A DNA stretch of 64,000 nucleotides. It comes from Pseudomonas sp. ABC1. Its GTDB lineage: Bacteria > Pseudomonadota > Gammaproteobacteria > Pseudomonadales > Pseudomonadaceae. The stretch lies in NCBI RefSeq assembly GCF_013395055.1, contig NZ_CP058349.1, positions 2,602,001 to 2,666,000 of the forward strand, written 5' to 3'. The notes beneath the pieces are model-generated. The model worked only from the letters and a program-made list of their open reading frames with translations, made no database searches and had not been told where the DNA came from. Below are positions 53,767 to 62,600 of this stretch, piece by piece. A program made the position numbers and the translations under genes. The first letter of the stretch is position 1, and the number at the start of each line of letters is the position of its first letter.

Positions 53767-54279
53767 TTGTCGGATTTGGATATCAAGGGTCTGTTCCAGA
53801 AGCATGCCAAGGACTTGCAGGGTTTCCTGTTGCGCAAGAGCCGTGACCCACAACTGGCCGCTGATCTCACCCAGGAGAGTTTTCTGCGCCTGGCCGAGCA
53901 GAAGCACGGCGAGCGCATCGAGAACGTCCCCGCCTATCTTTATCGCACGGCCCAGAACCTGCTGATCAACCACCATCGCCAGCAGCGCTGCCACAAGACC
54001 GACTTGGCGTCAGACGAGCAACTGGCCGAGGTCGAATCGAATGACCGGGCCCTGGAGGATGTCGTTGCCGCACGCCAGCGTGTTGAACGTCTGCAACGGG
54101 CAATGGACGAGCTGCCTCCGCGCACGCGTGAGATATTCAGACTCAACCGCATAGAAGGTCTTACCTATACTCAGGTCGCCAGGATGCTGGAGGTCTCCGA
54201 CAGCACAGTGCAGAAGCATCTGGCCATGGCACTGGCCCATGTGATGGAGCGTCTGCTCGATGTGGATGAGCATCCATGA
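53767..54279 (+). CDS. hasI: ECF sigma factor HasI (FecI-like)
   Basis: 170 residues from a TTG at 53767 (SDLDIKGLFQKHAKDLQGFL) with CAGGA upstream; no good ATG fits. Region 2 is seen in AADLTQESFLRLAEQ and PAYLYRTAQNLLINHHRQQ, region 4 in LPPRTREIFRLNRIEGLTYT and SDSTVQKHLAMALAHV. It is a FecI-type sigma that directs RNA polymerase to the has promoter when heme-loaded HasA engages HasR. FecR-type hasS follows after 97 nt. Identity as HasI rests on the neighbouring hasR and hasA genes. Confidence 0.9.
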   Translation: MSDLDIKGLFQKHAKDLQGFLLRKSRDPQLAADLTQESFLRLAEQKHGERIENVPAYLYRTAQNLLINHHRQQRCHKTDLASDEQLAEVESNDRALEDVVAARQRVERLQRAMDELPPRTREIFRLNRIEGLTYTQVARMLEVSDSTVQKHLAMALAHVMERLLDVDEHP

Positions 54280-54376
54280 AGCCGAATTACTGTCGGTGCA
54301 GGTCCCAAGTGTCTATGCAAGTAATGACGCGACGCCATGTTCGCGACCAGCCTGAATAACGAGAACGAGAATACCG

Positions 54377-55333
54377 GTGACTAGCCATGATGCGCAGGCG
54401 CGCAGAATCCGCGAGACCGCTGCCGAATGGGCTGTGCGCCTGAGCGGTACGACCCTGACCGCGGGGCAACAGCGAGATCTGCAAGCGTGGTTGGAGTGTG
54501 ATCCCCGGCATGCCGAGGCGCTGGCGTTCGCCCGCCAGACCTGGGACGCGCTGGGCGCCTTGCCAGGCAAGGCGATGCCCGCCATGCGTCAGCGACCGAA
54601 CACTTCCCGCCCCTTGCGCAGAGCGCCCCGCAAGCGCATTTGGGCCGCTGCCGCCTGCCTGTTCCTGCTGCTGGGCGGGCTGGGCCTGCAACGTGAAAGC
54701 CTGTGGGTGCAATGGCAGGCCGACCACTACACACACGGTGGTGAGGTTCGCCATCTGACCCTGGCGGACGGCAGTGAAGTCAGCCTCGATAGCGACTCGG
54801 CGATCCGTCTCGATTTCAATGAGACGCAGCGACGTATCGAGTTGCTCGCGGGGACGGCAGTCTTCCAGGTGGCAGCCGACCCCCATCGACCTTTTGTCGT
54901 CAGTGCCGCAGGGGGGGCGAGCAGGGCGCTCGGTACTCGCTTCGTGGTCAGCCGGGAAAGTCGTGACAGCGCCTGGAGCGGAGTCCTCGAACATGCCGTG
55001 CAGGTCGATGCGGCCGGCCGTCATCAGCGCCTGGAGGCTGGCGACAGCGTGCATTACGACAGCGCCGCACTGACGCCGTTGCACCTCGACCTGCAGCGCG
55101 CCACCAGTTGGCAGCGTGGCCTGCTGATCTTCGAACGTGTGCCTTTGGCGCAGGCGATCGAGCAGATCAACCGTTACCGGCCTGGTTATATCCTCATTCA
55201 CGGCCAGGCTCTGGCTGAGCGTGAAGTCAGCGGGGTATTCCGGCTCGACTCGTTGGACTCGGCGTTGGAGACCCTGACACGAGAGCTGCACCTCAAACGC
55301 CTGGACCTGGCCCGCATCAGCCTGCTCCGCTGA
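54377..55333 (+). CDS. hasS: Anti-sigma/sigma regulator HasS (FecR-like)
   Basis: 318 residues from a GTG at 54377. An N-terminal cytoplasmic DUF4880-like region (ETAAEWAVRLSGTTLTAGQQ, then WLECDPRHAEALAFA) binds the sigma factor. A single TM near residues 89-105 (WAAAACLFLLLGGLGL) follows, then the periplasmic FecR domain (GEVRHLTLADGSEVSLDSDS; GGASRALGTRFVV) and a C-terminal STN-like part (AEREVSGVFRLDSLDSALE). It passes the HasR signal across the inner membrane and holds HasI inactive without heme-HasA. Confidence 0.92.
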   Translation: MTSHDAQARRIRETAAEWAVRLSGTTLTAGQQRDLQAWLECDPRHAEALAFARQTWDALGALPGKAMPAMRQRPNTSRPLRRAPRKRIWAAAACLFLLLGGLGLQRESLWVQWQADHYTHGGEVRHLTLADGSEVSLDSDSAIRLDFNETQRRIELLAGTAVFQVAADPHRPFVVSAAGGASRALGTRFVVSRESRDSAWSGVLEHAVQVDAAGRHQRLEAGDSVHYDSAALTPLHLDLQRATSWQRGLLIFERVPLAQAIEQINRYRPGYILIHGQALAEREVSGVFRLDSLDSALETLTRELHLKRLDLARISLLR

Positions 55334-55348
55334 GCCCGCCCGAGGACG

Positions 55349-55367
55349 TTTCCAGGCGCCCTGGAAA
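55349..55367. promoter_or_regulatory. Palindrome upstream of hasR
   Basis: TTTCCAGG-CGC-CCTGGAAA, 8-bp perfect arms, 15 nt after the hasS stop and about 105 nt before hasR. It may end the hasIS transcript or lie in the hasR promoter; the right arm contains GGAAAA, similar to the -35 used by FecI-type sigmas, but the -10 is unclear. Confidence 0.4.
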
Positions 55368-55472
55368 ATAATTCAAAAATCTTTACCGACTCTCGCTGAC
55401 TCGCGTGTCGTTAATGGAAAGCATTCCGCTTAACCATAAGAACGACACAACGCAGACACGAGGCAGCAGTCA

Positions 55473-58265
55473 ATGAAACACCGCTACACGATGCGTCACG
55501 CCGATATGCCCGGGCGCCTTGCCCAGAGAGCCGTGCTGGGAATGTCGCTGGCGTTTGGCAGTGCCCTGGCCATTGCGGAGCAGGGCGTTGCGCCGACCCG
55601 GCAGGGTATCGCCAACCCGCAGATTGCCTTCGACATACCCGCACAGCCATTGGATCGTGCAGCGCTGGTGTTTGCCGAGCAAGCCGGGGTACAGGTGTTT
55701 TTCGACAGTGAGCGTCTGCAGGGCCTTCAGGGCCAGGCGCTGCACGGCCACTACGGGCTAGACGACGGGCTGCGGCGTTTGCTCGGTACGTCGCCTGTTG
55801 GCTACAGGTTCGATGGGACCCATCAGGTCACCCTGATGCGGCACCAGGAGTCCGAACAGACCCTGCACCTGCATGACATCAATGTCAGTGGCGCTTCGGC
55901 GGCCATTGCCCCTGCGGGTGCGCAATCGACCAGTGTCGTCGATCGCGAAAAGATGGACCGCAGTGCCGCCCGTGGCGCTCTCGATATTCTCCAGGGGGAG
56001 AGTTCGGTATACACCGCCTCGAACTACCAGGATCCGTCTGTCTCGGTGAATATCCGCGGCATCCAGGATTTCGGTCGGGTCAATATGTCGATCGATGGCA
56101 TGCGCCAGAACTATCAGGAAAGTGGCTACCAATCCCGTAATGGCGAGATGTACGTGGACACCGAGTTCCTGAGCTCGGTGAACATTGCCAAGGGGCCTTC
56201 ATCCGGTATGGGCGGCGCCGGTGTGATTGGCGGGATCGCCGATTTCAGGACGCTGGACGCCGACGACATCATCAAGGAAGGCAAGGAATATGGCGTTCGT
56301 CTTCGTGGGTTGACGGGCATTACCCGCTACGACAACGGGATCGACTTCAAGGGCAGTCTGGTGGCTGCGCTGAAAATGGGAGAAACGCTGGATTTCCTCG
56401 TTGGCGTCAGCCAGACGGATACGGATGACTACAAGGCAGGCAAACATGGGGATTATTCCTATGTTCGATGGAGTGGTACTCAGAATGGCCAGAATATTTA
56501 CGTCAAGGAAAAACTGACTGAAGTCGAGTATGCCCAGCCATGGGCGCTTGATCCCAGTCATCCGTATTACCAGCCAGGGCTACCGGCTGTTATGCACTTC
56601 CCCAATATCCTGAATAGCCAGGGTTCTGGACAAAGAGGTGACTCCAATCTGTTCAAGATCAACTGGAATATCGACGACGCCCACCGTCTCGGCCTGAGCT
56701 ATATGCAGACCACCTTCGACTACAACTTCGTCGAGCCGGTCAGAAACTTTATCAGTGGCTATGACGTCACCGACCATGACTGGTACTTGCGTTCGGCCGA
56801 CGAAATCACGGTCGAGAACATTGCGCTGAAGTATCAGTGGCAACCCGACGATCCGCTCTGGAATATCACCTCGTCGCTCTATCGGGTCGATACTGAAAAG
56901 GAGCAGTGGCAACCGCGTGCTGCCGACCTGAGTGCGACCGGGATCGCCATGTGTGCCCTCAACCCGGTCAACTACGAACAGTTGAGCGGCAAGTCCTGCT
57001 ACGACAAGCAGAATTTCTACCGCACCATTACCTGGGGCTACACCCTGCAGAACCAGGCTCTGTTGAGTGTCTTCGAACGAGAACTGGCGTTGAACTACGG
57101 CCTGGAGGTGACACGGGACGAGGTCAAGCCGCAAGGCTCCGAAGGCGCGCTGGGCAAGTTGAAGACCAGTTTGACGCCCGAGGGGGAGCGACTGTTGTCG
57201 GGCATCTTCCTCAATGGGCGTTGGGACGTGCTGGATCAGGTCACCCTGAGCGCCGGTATACGCTACGACCATTACCGCTTGCAGGGTGATGTGATCCTCG
57301 ACAAATCCCTTGGTGGGCAATTCCCGAGTGCTGGCGATCCGATCCACTTCGATGCCAAGACCAGTGCGGGTGCCTGGTCGCCAACCTTTGGCGTGCAATA
57401 CCGTCCCTGGAACTGGCTGGAGCTGTTCGCCAGCGCGGGTAAAGGCTGGCGTCCGCCAGCGGTGACCGAGGTGCTGATCACCGGTATGAGCCCTGGTGGG
57501 ATCGGTATGGGCATGCACCCGAACCTGTACCTGGAACCCGAGCGTTCACGCAGTTACGAATTCGGTTTTCGTACCCACTGGGAGGGCCTGCTGACCCAGG
57601 AGGACCGGCTCAATATCGAAGTCGCGAAATACAACAACCACATCGATAACTGGATGGTCATGCACATCGGTACCTCGATGCCAGGCGATACCCGTGTGGG
57701 CGGCCTGGGGCGGGCGGCCTTCGTCAACCGGCTGGACCCGGTGACGATCGAAGGTGTGGAGCTGAAAGTGGACTATGACGCCGGTGGCTGGTTCGCCAGG
57801 GTGGTCGCCTCCAGGGTCGAGACCGACGAAGGCGACCAGTGCTTCAACCCCTGGCTCTACCCGAGGGACCAGTACCCGAATACGAATGCCGTCAATCGAG
57901 CAATGGCTGCGAGCCCGAAGCTTTGCGGTGGCACGTTCTACGCTCCGCTGATCTCCCAGGACAAGCTGCGTGCCGACCTTGGCGTGCGCCTGTTCCAGCG
58001 GCGTCTGGAGTTGGGGTTCGGCGTGCTGGCGTTTGGCGACCAGCCGGAAGACTCCCAAGGGCGGGTCGTGTCGAATTCCTATCTTGGAGCCGAAATTTAT
58101 GACGCCTATGCCAGCCTGCGTCCTGTGGACGACTTCAAGCTGATGCTGAATATCCACAATATCGAGGATCGCCAGTACTTCCTGCCGCACCAGGCACTGA
58201 CCGGTACCAATACCTTCCCTGCACCAGGGCGCACGGTAACGGCGGCTTTCGAGTACTCGTTCTAG
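55473..58265 (+). CDS. hasR: Hemophore/heme receptor HasR (TonB-dependent, with signalling domain)
   Basis: 930 residues. A signal peptide (ends ALAIA), then an STN signalling domain (IAFDIPAQPLDRAALVFAEQ, HYGLDDGLRRLLGTSPVGY) that contacts HasS, a plug domain (SVNIRGIQDFGRVNMSIDG, then GAGVIGGIADF), and a 22-strand barrel ending in AAFEYSF. The MHPNLYLEPERS segment corresponds to the NPNL region of heme receptors. It takes heme from HasA or directly and imports it with TonB energy. It lies 139 nt after hasS and 76 nt before hasA. Confidence 0.94.
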   Translation: MKHRYTMRHADMPGRLAQRAVLGMSLAFGSALAIAEQGVAPTRQGIANPQIAFDIPAQPLDRAALVFAEQAGVQVFFDSERLQGLQGQALHGHYGLDDGLRRLLGTSPVGYRFDGTHQVTLMRHQESEQTLHLHDINVSGASAAIAPAGAQSTSVVDREKMDRSAARGALDILQGESSVYTASNYQDPSVSVNIRGIQDFGRVNMSIDGMRQNYQESGYQSRNGEMYVDTEFLSSVNIAKGPSSGMGGAGVIGGIADFRTLDADDIIKEGKEYGVRLRGLTGITRYDNGIDFKGSLVAALKMGETLDFLVGVSQTDTDDYKAGKHGDYSYVRWSGTQNGQNIYVKEKLTEVEYAQPWALDPSHPYYQPGLPAVMHFPNILNSQGSGQRGDSNLFKINWNIDDAHRLGLSYMQTTFDYNFVEPVRNFISGYDVTDHDWYLRSADEITVENIALKYQWQPDDPLWNITSSLYRVDTEKEQWQPRAADLSATGIAMCALNPVNYEQLSGKSCYDKQNFYRTITWGYTLQNQALLSVFERELALNYGLEVTRDEVKPQGSEGALGKLKTSLTPEGERLLSGIFLNGRWDVLDQVTLSAGIRYDHYRLQGDVILDKSLGGQFPSAGDPIHFDAKTSAGAWSPTFGVQYRPWNWLELFASAGKGWRPPAVTEVLITGMSPGGIGMGMHPNLYLEPERSRSYEFGFRTHWEGLLTQEDRLNIEVAKYNNHIDNWMVMHIGTSMPGDTRVGGLGRAAFVNRLDPVTIEGVELKVDYDAGGWFARVVASRVETDEGDQCFNPWLYPRDQYPNTNAVNRAMAASPKLCGGTFYAPLISQDKLRADLGVRLFQRRLELGFGVLAFGDQPEDSQGRVVSNSYLGAEIYDAYASLRPVDDFKLMLNIHNIEDRQYFLPHQALTGTNTFPAPGRTVTAAFEYSF

Positions 58266-58341
58266 ATCTGGGAGTGGGGCTGGTGCCCTGCTGCCACAAC
58301 CCTGCCTTTGGCAGATCACTGTAAGCAAGAGAGGAAATACC

Positions 58342-58956
58342 ATGAGCATTACCGTAACGGTCGATAGCGCCTTTTTCACTGACGTCGGCGACCACAACAA
58401 CGATGGTGTCGTTTCCCTGAGTGACTATTTCTCTTACCTGAGCAGCAACATGGGCTTCAGTCCCTGGGATCTGTTCGACTCCTTCAATGGCAACACCGGC
58501 TGGCTGCTGGGGCCGAAGAACGGCACTCAGTTCGGGCTGGAGTCCAATACCGGTTCTGGCGCGGCTTTCGTGGCCTCGGCAGCGACGGGCGGTGAGTTGC
58601 ACTACACCCTGTTCGACAATCCGACCCATACCTTCTATGGCGATCTGAATACCATCGAAGTGGGCAGCGGCCTGAATGACAGCGGTTCGGTCTGGAGCAC
58701 CTCGCAGAGCTGGATCACCTTCGACAATCTGTCGTCCGTACTGGGGAATGGGACCGTGAATGGTCAGCCGCAACCGGACAACGAACTGCACAACATCATC
58801 TACAGCCTGATGCAAGGCGATGGCGAAGCACTGCAGGACTTCCTGGTAGCCCAGGGCTATGACCTCGATGCGGCTCTCAGCGTCGGCGTGCAATCTGCCG
58901 ATGCCGCGCTGGTTGGTGTCCAGGAATACGTCGACGACCTCGCGCTGGCTGCCTGA
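58342..58956 (+). CDS. hasA: Secreted heme-binding hemophore HasA, with EF-hand-like loop
   Basis: 204 residues, usual for HasA, with GAGAGGA before the ATG and no signal peptide. Heme-ligand segment HYTLFDNPTHTFYG gives Tyr88 and His96, spaced as Tyr75 and His83 of Serratia HasA. The C-terminus VGVQEYVDDLALAA is the type I secretion signal shared with P. aeruginosa HasA. Odd features: residues 17-28, DHNNDGVVSLSD, fit an EF-hand calcium loop (D, N, D, G, V, S, D at 1, 3, 5, 6, 8, 9, 12) absent from the HasA proteins I know, and no His is found where His32 should be. It lies between hasR and the exporter genes. Confidence 0.93.
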   Translation: MSITVTVDSAFFTDVGDHNNDGVVSLSDYFSYLSSNMGFSPWDLFDSFNGNTGWLLGPKNGTQFGLESNTGSGAAFVASAATGGELHYTLFDNPTHTFYGDLNTIEVGSGLNDSGSVWSTSQSWITFDNLSSVLGNGTVNGQPQPDNELHNIIYSLMQGDGEALQDFLVAQGYDLDAALSVGVQSADAALVGVQEYVDDLALAA

Positions 58957-58972
58957 TCGCAGGCAATAAAAA

Positions 58973-59000
58973 GCGGATAAAAGATCGCTCTTTTACCCGC
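58973..59000 (+). terminator. First hairpin after hasA
   Basis: GCGGATAAAAGA, loop TCGC, TCTTTTACCCGC: 12-bp stem with one mismatch, starting 16 nt after the hasA stop. Probably attenuates or protects the hasA transcript. Confidence 0.6.
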
Positions 59001-59010
59001 CTCTGAGATA

Positions 59011-59052
59011 CCCGGCACAACCTGTGTTTTAGCGGACAAGGGTTGTGTCGGG
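59011..59052 (+). terminator. Second hairpin after hasA
   Basis: CCCGGCACAACC pairs with GGTTGTGTCGGG (one G-T pair) around an 18-nt loop. No U-tract. With the first hairpin it separates hasA from hasDEF. Confidence 0.55.
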
Positions 59053-59400
59053 CTCGCAAATCCTCTCGCTTCTGCATCGGCAGGTCAATCATGTCCAAAG
59101 AAAAACGGCGGAAAAGGCTGGTATTTGCGTCGAAGTTGCAGGTTAGTAATTCTCATTTTCATGATTTGGGTTTTGGGTGCCCGTATGCCCGGCGAGCCCG
59201 AAATCAATGAACAAGCTTGTGCTCGAGAAACGTAGCCTGGGTGCCATCCGGACTACGAGCGAACGTGCGGGGAGCTGCATCGCCAAGGTCGGCGGTGCCT
59301 CTGACAAAAGCACATTGCTTCGTGCGGGACACTCTCCAAGTGGGAGGGCTCATCCATATCGTCGTGGCGGATCGATTTCCGCCATCAGGAAATTCATGCC
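59053..59400. other. hasA-hasD gap, no gene
   Basis: About 350 bp with only short, unconvincing open frames that overlap each other on both strands. It holds a Fur-box-like site (59142-59160) and should contain a promoter for the exporter genes. No other repeat was seen. Confidence 0.5.
59142..59160 (-). promoter_or_regulatory. Fur-box-like sequence upstream of hasDEF
   Basis: The minus-strand reading GAAAATGAGAATTACTAAC matches the Fur consensus GATAATGATAATCATTATC at 14 of 19 positions by hand count. It lies 240 nt before hasD and suggests iron-repressed transcription of the exporter genes separate from the hasR-hasA transcript. Confidence 0.55.
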
Positions 59401-61161
59401 ATGACAGCACGTAGCCCCTCCAATGAAATCCTGGGTGCCCTGTCTGCCTATAAAGGCAGCTTCTATGGTGTCGGGTTGTTCAGCGCGATCATCAACCTGC
59501 TGATGCTGGCGCCGGCTATCTACATGCTGCAGGTGTACGACCGGGTGCTGGCCTCAGGCAATCAGATGACCCTGGCCATGCTGACGCTGATGGTGGTCGG
59601 CCTGTTCGCCTTCATGGGCGCGTTGGAGTGGGTTCGCAGCCTGGTGGTGATTCGCCTGGGCGCGCAGATGGATATGCGCCTGAACCAGCGTGTCTACACG
59701 GCTGCCTTCGAGGCCAATCTGAAAAGCGGCAGTCTGGCGGCCGGGCAATCGCTGAATGACCTGACCACGCTGCGCCAGTTCGCCACGGGCAATGCGTTGT
59801 TCGCTTTTTTCGACGCGCCCTGGTTCCCGATCTACCTGGCGGTGATTTTTCTCTTCCACCCCTGGCTGGGCCTGCTGGCCCTGGCTGGCGCGGTGTTGCT
59901 CATGGGGCTGGCCTGGCTCAATCAGCGTGTTTCACGTGCGCCGCTGGCAGAGGCCGGGAAGGTGTCGATCCGTGCCACGCAGCGGGCCACGGCCAACCTG
60001 CGCAATGCTGAAGTGATCGAGGCAATGGGGATGTTGGGCAACCTGCGTGCCCGCTGGCTGGGCGAGCATGTCGAGTTCCTATCCTTGCAGAACCAGGCCA
60101 GTGAAAAGACTGCTGCCGTCAGCGCCTGGTCCAAGGGCGTACGCCTTGGCCTGCAATCGTTGATGCTGGGGCTGGGGGCGCTGCTGGCGATCTCCGGGGA
60201 GATCACGCCGGGGATGATGATCGCGGGCTCGATTCTGGTGGGCCGCGTGCTTGGGCCGTTGGATGGTGTGATCGGCGCCTGGAAACAATGGGCCTCGGCG
60301 CGCCAGGCGTATGAGCGACTGGCCGGGTTGCTTGCGCAATGCCCTGAACGTGATGCGGGCATGGCGCTGCCGACGCCGCAGGGACGGCTGCAGGTCGAGC
60401 GCCTGGTGGCGACCGCCCCCGGTGGACGTACCCCCGTGCTGAGCAGTATCGGCTTTGCCCTGGAGCCTGGTGAGGTACTGGGCGTGATCGGGCCGTCCGG
60501 TTGTGGCAAATCCACACTGGCACGCCTGCTGGTCGCGACGCAGCCGGCCCTGGCCGGCACGGTGCGTCTGGACGGTGCCGATCTGCAACAGTGGGACAAG
60601 CGGCTGCTTGGTGCCCATATCGGCTATCTGCCGCAGGATGTGCAATTGTTCGCGGGCAGCATCGCGGAAAATATCGCTCGCTTTGCCGAGGTGGATGCCG
60701 AGCAGGTGGTTGCCGCCGCGCAGCTTGCGGGTGTCCATGAACTGATTCTGCGTCTGCCACAGGGGTATGACACGCCGCTGGGCGAGGGCGGCAGCGGGCT
60801 GTCTGGTGGGCAGAAGCAGCGTGTCGGCCTTGCCCGTGCGCTCTATGGGCTACCGGCGTTGATCGTACTCGACGAGCCCAATTCCAACCTCGACGAAGAA
60901 GGGGAAAAGGCTCTGTTGGCTGCTATCGAGCAGCTCAAGCGGCACAAGTGCACGTTGGTACTGATCACTCACAAACCTGCCCTGTTGAGTGGCGCGGACA
61001 AACTGCTGGTACTGCGCGGAGGGCAGATGCAGGCCTTCGGCCCGGCAGCGCGCGTATTACAGGATTTGCAGCAGGCAGCCCGCCCGGCACCCGCAACGAC
61101 AGCGGCCCAGTTGCGAGTCGCGCCGAGTTTGAACATGAGTTACGGCACGCCGAAGGCCTGA
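59401..61161 (+). CDS. hasD: Type I secretion ABC transporter HasD
   Basis: 586 residues. An N-terminal six-helix membrane domain (VGLFSAIINLLMLAPAIYML, LQVYDRVLASGN), no peptidase domain, then the ATPase: Walker A GPSGCGKST (about residue 363), signature LSGGQKQR (about 467), Walker B LIVLDEP (about 487). This is the PrtD/HasD class that exports proteins with a C-terminal signal such as HasA. It works with HasE and HasF across the envelope. hasE starts about 90 nt downstream after a palindrome. Confidence 0.94.
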   Translation: MTARSPSNEILGALSAYKGSFYGVGLFSAIINLLMLAPAIYMLQVYDRVLASGNQMTLAMLTLMVVGLFAFMGALEWVRSLVVIRLGAQMDMRLNQRVYTAAFEANLKSGSLAAGQSLNDLTTLRQFATGNALFAFFDAPWFPIYLAVIFLFHPWLGLLALAGAVLLMGLAWLNQRVSRAPLAEAGKVSIRATQRATANLRNAEVIEAMGMLGNLRARWLGEHVEFLSLQNQASEKTAAVSAWSKGVRLGLQSLMLGLGALLAISGEITPGMMIAGSILVGRVLGPLDGVIGAWKQWASARQAYERLAGLLAQCPERDAGMALPTPQGRLQVERLVATAPGGRTPVLSSIGFALEPGEVLGVIGPSGCGKSTLARLLVATQPALAGTVRLDGADLQQWDKRLLGAHIGYLPQDVQLFAGSIAENIARFAEVDAEQVVAAAQLAGVHELILRLPQGYDTPLGEGGSGLSGGQKQRVGLARALYGLPALIVLDEPNSNLDEEGEKALLAAIEQLKRHKCTLVLITHKPALLSGADKLLVLRGGQMQAFGPAARVLQDLQQAARPAPATTAAQLRVAPSLNMSYGTPKA

Positions 61162-61177
61162 TTTCCCTCTCATCCAG

Positions 61178-61203
61178 CCCCACTCCCGCAAGCGGGAGTG
61201 GGG
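61178..61203. repeat. 12-2-12 palindrome between hasD and hasE
   Basis: CCCCACTCCCGC, two bases, GCGGGAGTGGGG: a perfect inverted repeat inside the exporter operon, flanked by further CCCTCTC / GAGAGGGG complementarity (61165-61171, 61229-61236). Same design as 47447-47472. Confidence 0.7.
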
Positions 61204-61251
61204 AGCAGAAGCGGTTCCGCTCCCTCGGGAGAGGGGCGCGAAAATGTATCC

Positions 61252-62598
61252 ATGCACCGGGATATTTCCATGCAGAGCAGTTCTTCAGCAGTTTCTCCAT
61301 CAGCCAGCGTGCTGCCGTTCGATGAGCGTCGTCATGCCCGTCTGGGGCGTTGGCTGGTATTGGCCGGCTTTGGTGGTTTCATCGCCTGGGCCGCACTGGC
61401 ACCGCTGGACAAGGGGGTGCCGGTCTCTGGCAGCGTGGTGGTGGCGGGCAGTCGCCAGGCGGTGCAGCACCCCAGTGGTGGGGTGATCGAGCGCATCCTC
61501 GTGCGCGATGGCGAGCAGGTAAGGGCCGGACAGGTGCTGGTGCAGGTCGACGCGACCCTGGCACGCGCCCAGCACGAGTCGCTCCAGGCCCAGTACGTTG
61601 CTGCCCGTGCCAGTGAGGCGAGGCTGATTACCGAGCGCGACGGACTGGAAAACATCGCCTTTGCCGAGGCATTACTGGGCCGCACGAGCGAGCCCTGGGT
61701 GGCCACCGCACTGGCATTGCAACGGCAACTGCTGCACAGCCGTCGCCAGGCGTTGCGCCTGGAACTGGATGCACTGGCGGAAAACCTTGCCGGTGTCGAG
61801 GCGCGACTGCGGGGGCTGCGTGCGTCCATGAACTACCAGCAGGAGCAGCGCGATACCCTTCGCGAGCAGTTGGAGAGCCTGCGTAGCCTGGCCCGGGAAG
61901 GCTATATCGCGCGCAACCGTCTGCTCGATCAGGAGCGCCTGTATGCCCAGCTCAACGGCGCCATTGCCGAGGGGCAGGGGGATATCGGCCAGTTGCAACG
62001 TCAGGCGCTGGAGTTGCGCCTGCGCAGTGGCCAGCGCCAGGAGGAATACCACAAGGACGTGCGTCAGCAACTGGCCGATACCCAATTGAATGCCGAGGAC
62101 CTGGCCAATCGTCTGCGCAGCGCCGAGTTCGAATTGCTCAATACCCAGGTGCAGTCGCCCGCCAGCGGTACGGTGGTCGGGCTGAGTGTGTTCACCGAGG
62201 GTGGGGTGATTGCGCCAGGCCAGCAATTGATGGAAATCGTTCCCGCCGGTGCATCATTGCTGGTCGATGCCCGTGCGCCGGTTGAGTTGGTGGACAAACT
62301 CCGTCCGGGGCTGGAAGTGGAGCTTATGTTCTCTGCCTTCAACCAGAGCAAGACACCAAGAGTGATCGGTGAAGTCACCCTGGTTTCGGCCGACCGCCTG
62401 CTCGACGAACAGACCGGGGAGCCTTATTACCTTGTACGCAGTCGTGTCAGCGATGCAGGTATGCAGCAATTGGCAGGGCTGGATATCCGCCCCGGTATGC
62501 CGGTAGAGGCCTTTGTGCGAACGGGTGAGCGCTCTCTGCTCAACTACCTGTTCAAGCCATTGCTGGACCGTACCCACCTGGCATTGGCGGAGGAGTGA
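61252..62598 (+). CDS. hasE: Type I secretion membrane-fusion protein HasE
   Basis: About 448 residues if started at the ATG at 61252; an in-frame ATG at 61270 is possible and neither has an ideal ribosome-binding site. One N-terminal TM (LGRWLVLAGFGGFIAWAALA), then a lipoyl/coiled-coil/beta-barrel adaptor (HPSGGVIERILVRDGEQVRA; long helical hairpin with LARAQHESLQAQYVAARASE; SPASGTVVGLSVFTEGGVIA). PrtE/HasE-type periplasmic adaptors join HasD to the outer-membrane channel. The stop overlaps a GTG before hasF, so coupling is likely. Confidence 0.92.
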   Translation: MHRDISMQSSSSAVSPSASVLPFDERRHARLGRWLVLAGFGGFIAWAALAPLDKGVPVSGSVVVAGSRQAVQHPSGGVIERILVRDGEQVRAGQVLVQVDATLARAQHESLQAQYVAARASEARLITERDGLENIAFAEALLGRTSEPWVATALALQRQLLHSRRQALRLELDALAENLAGVEARLRGLRASMNYQQEQRDTLREQLESLRSLAREGYIARNRLLDQERLYAQLNGAIAEGQGDIGQLQRQALELRLRSGQRQEEYHKDVRQQLADTQLNAEDLANRLRSAEFELLNTQVQSPASGTVVGLSVFTEGGVIAPGQQLMEIVPAGASLLVDARAPVELVDKLRPGLEVELMFSAFNQSKTPRVIGEVTLVSADRLLDEQTGEPYYLVRSRVSDAGMQQLAGLDIRPGMPVEAFVRTGERSLLNYLFKPLLDRTHLALAEE

Positions 62599-62600
62599 GC

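Noticed and set aside
59177..59414. Short open frames in the hasA-hasD gap
   Set aside because: Overlap each other on both strands, no ribosome-binding site, no recognisable protein.
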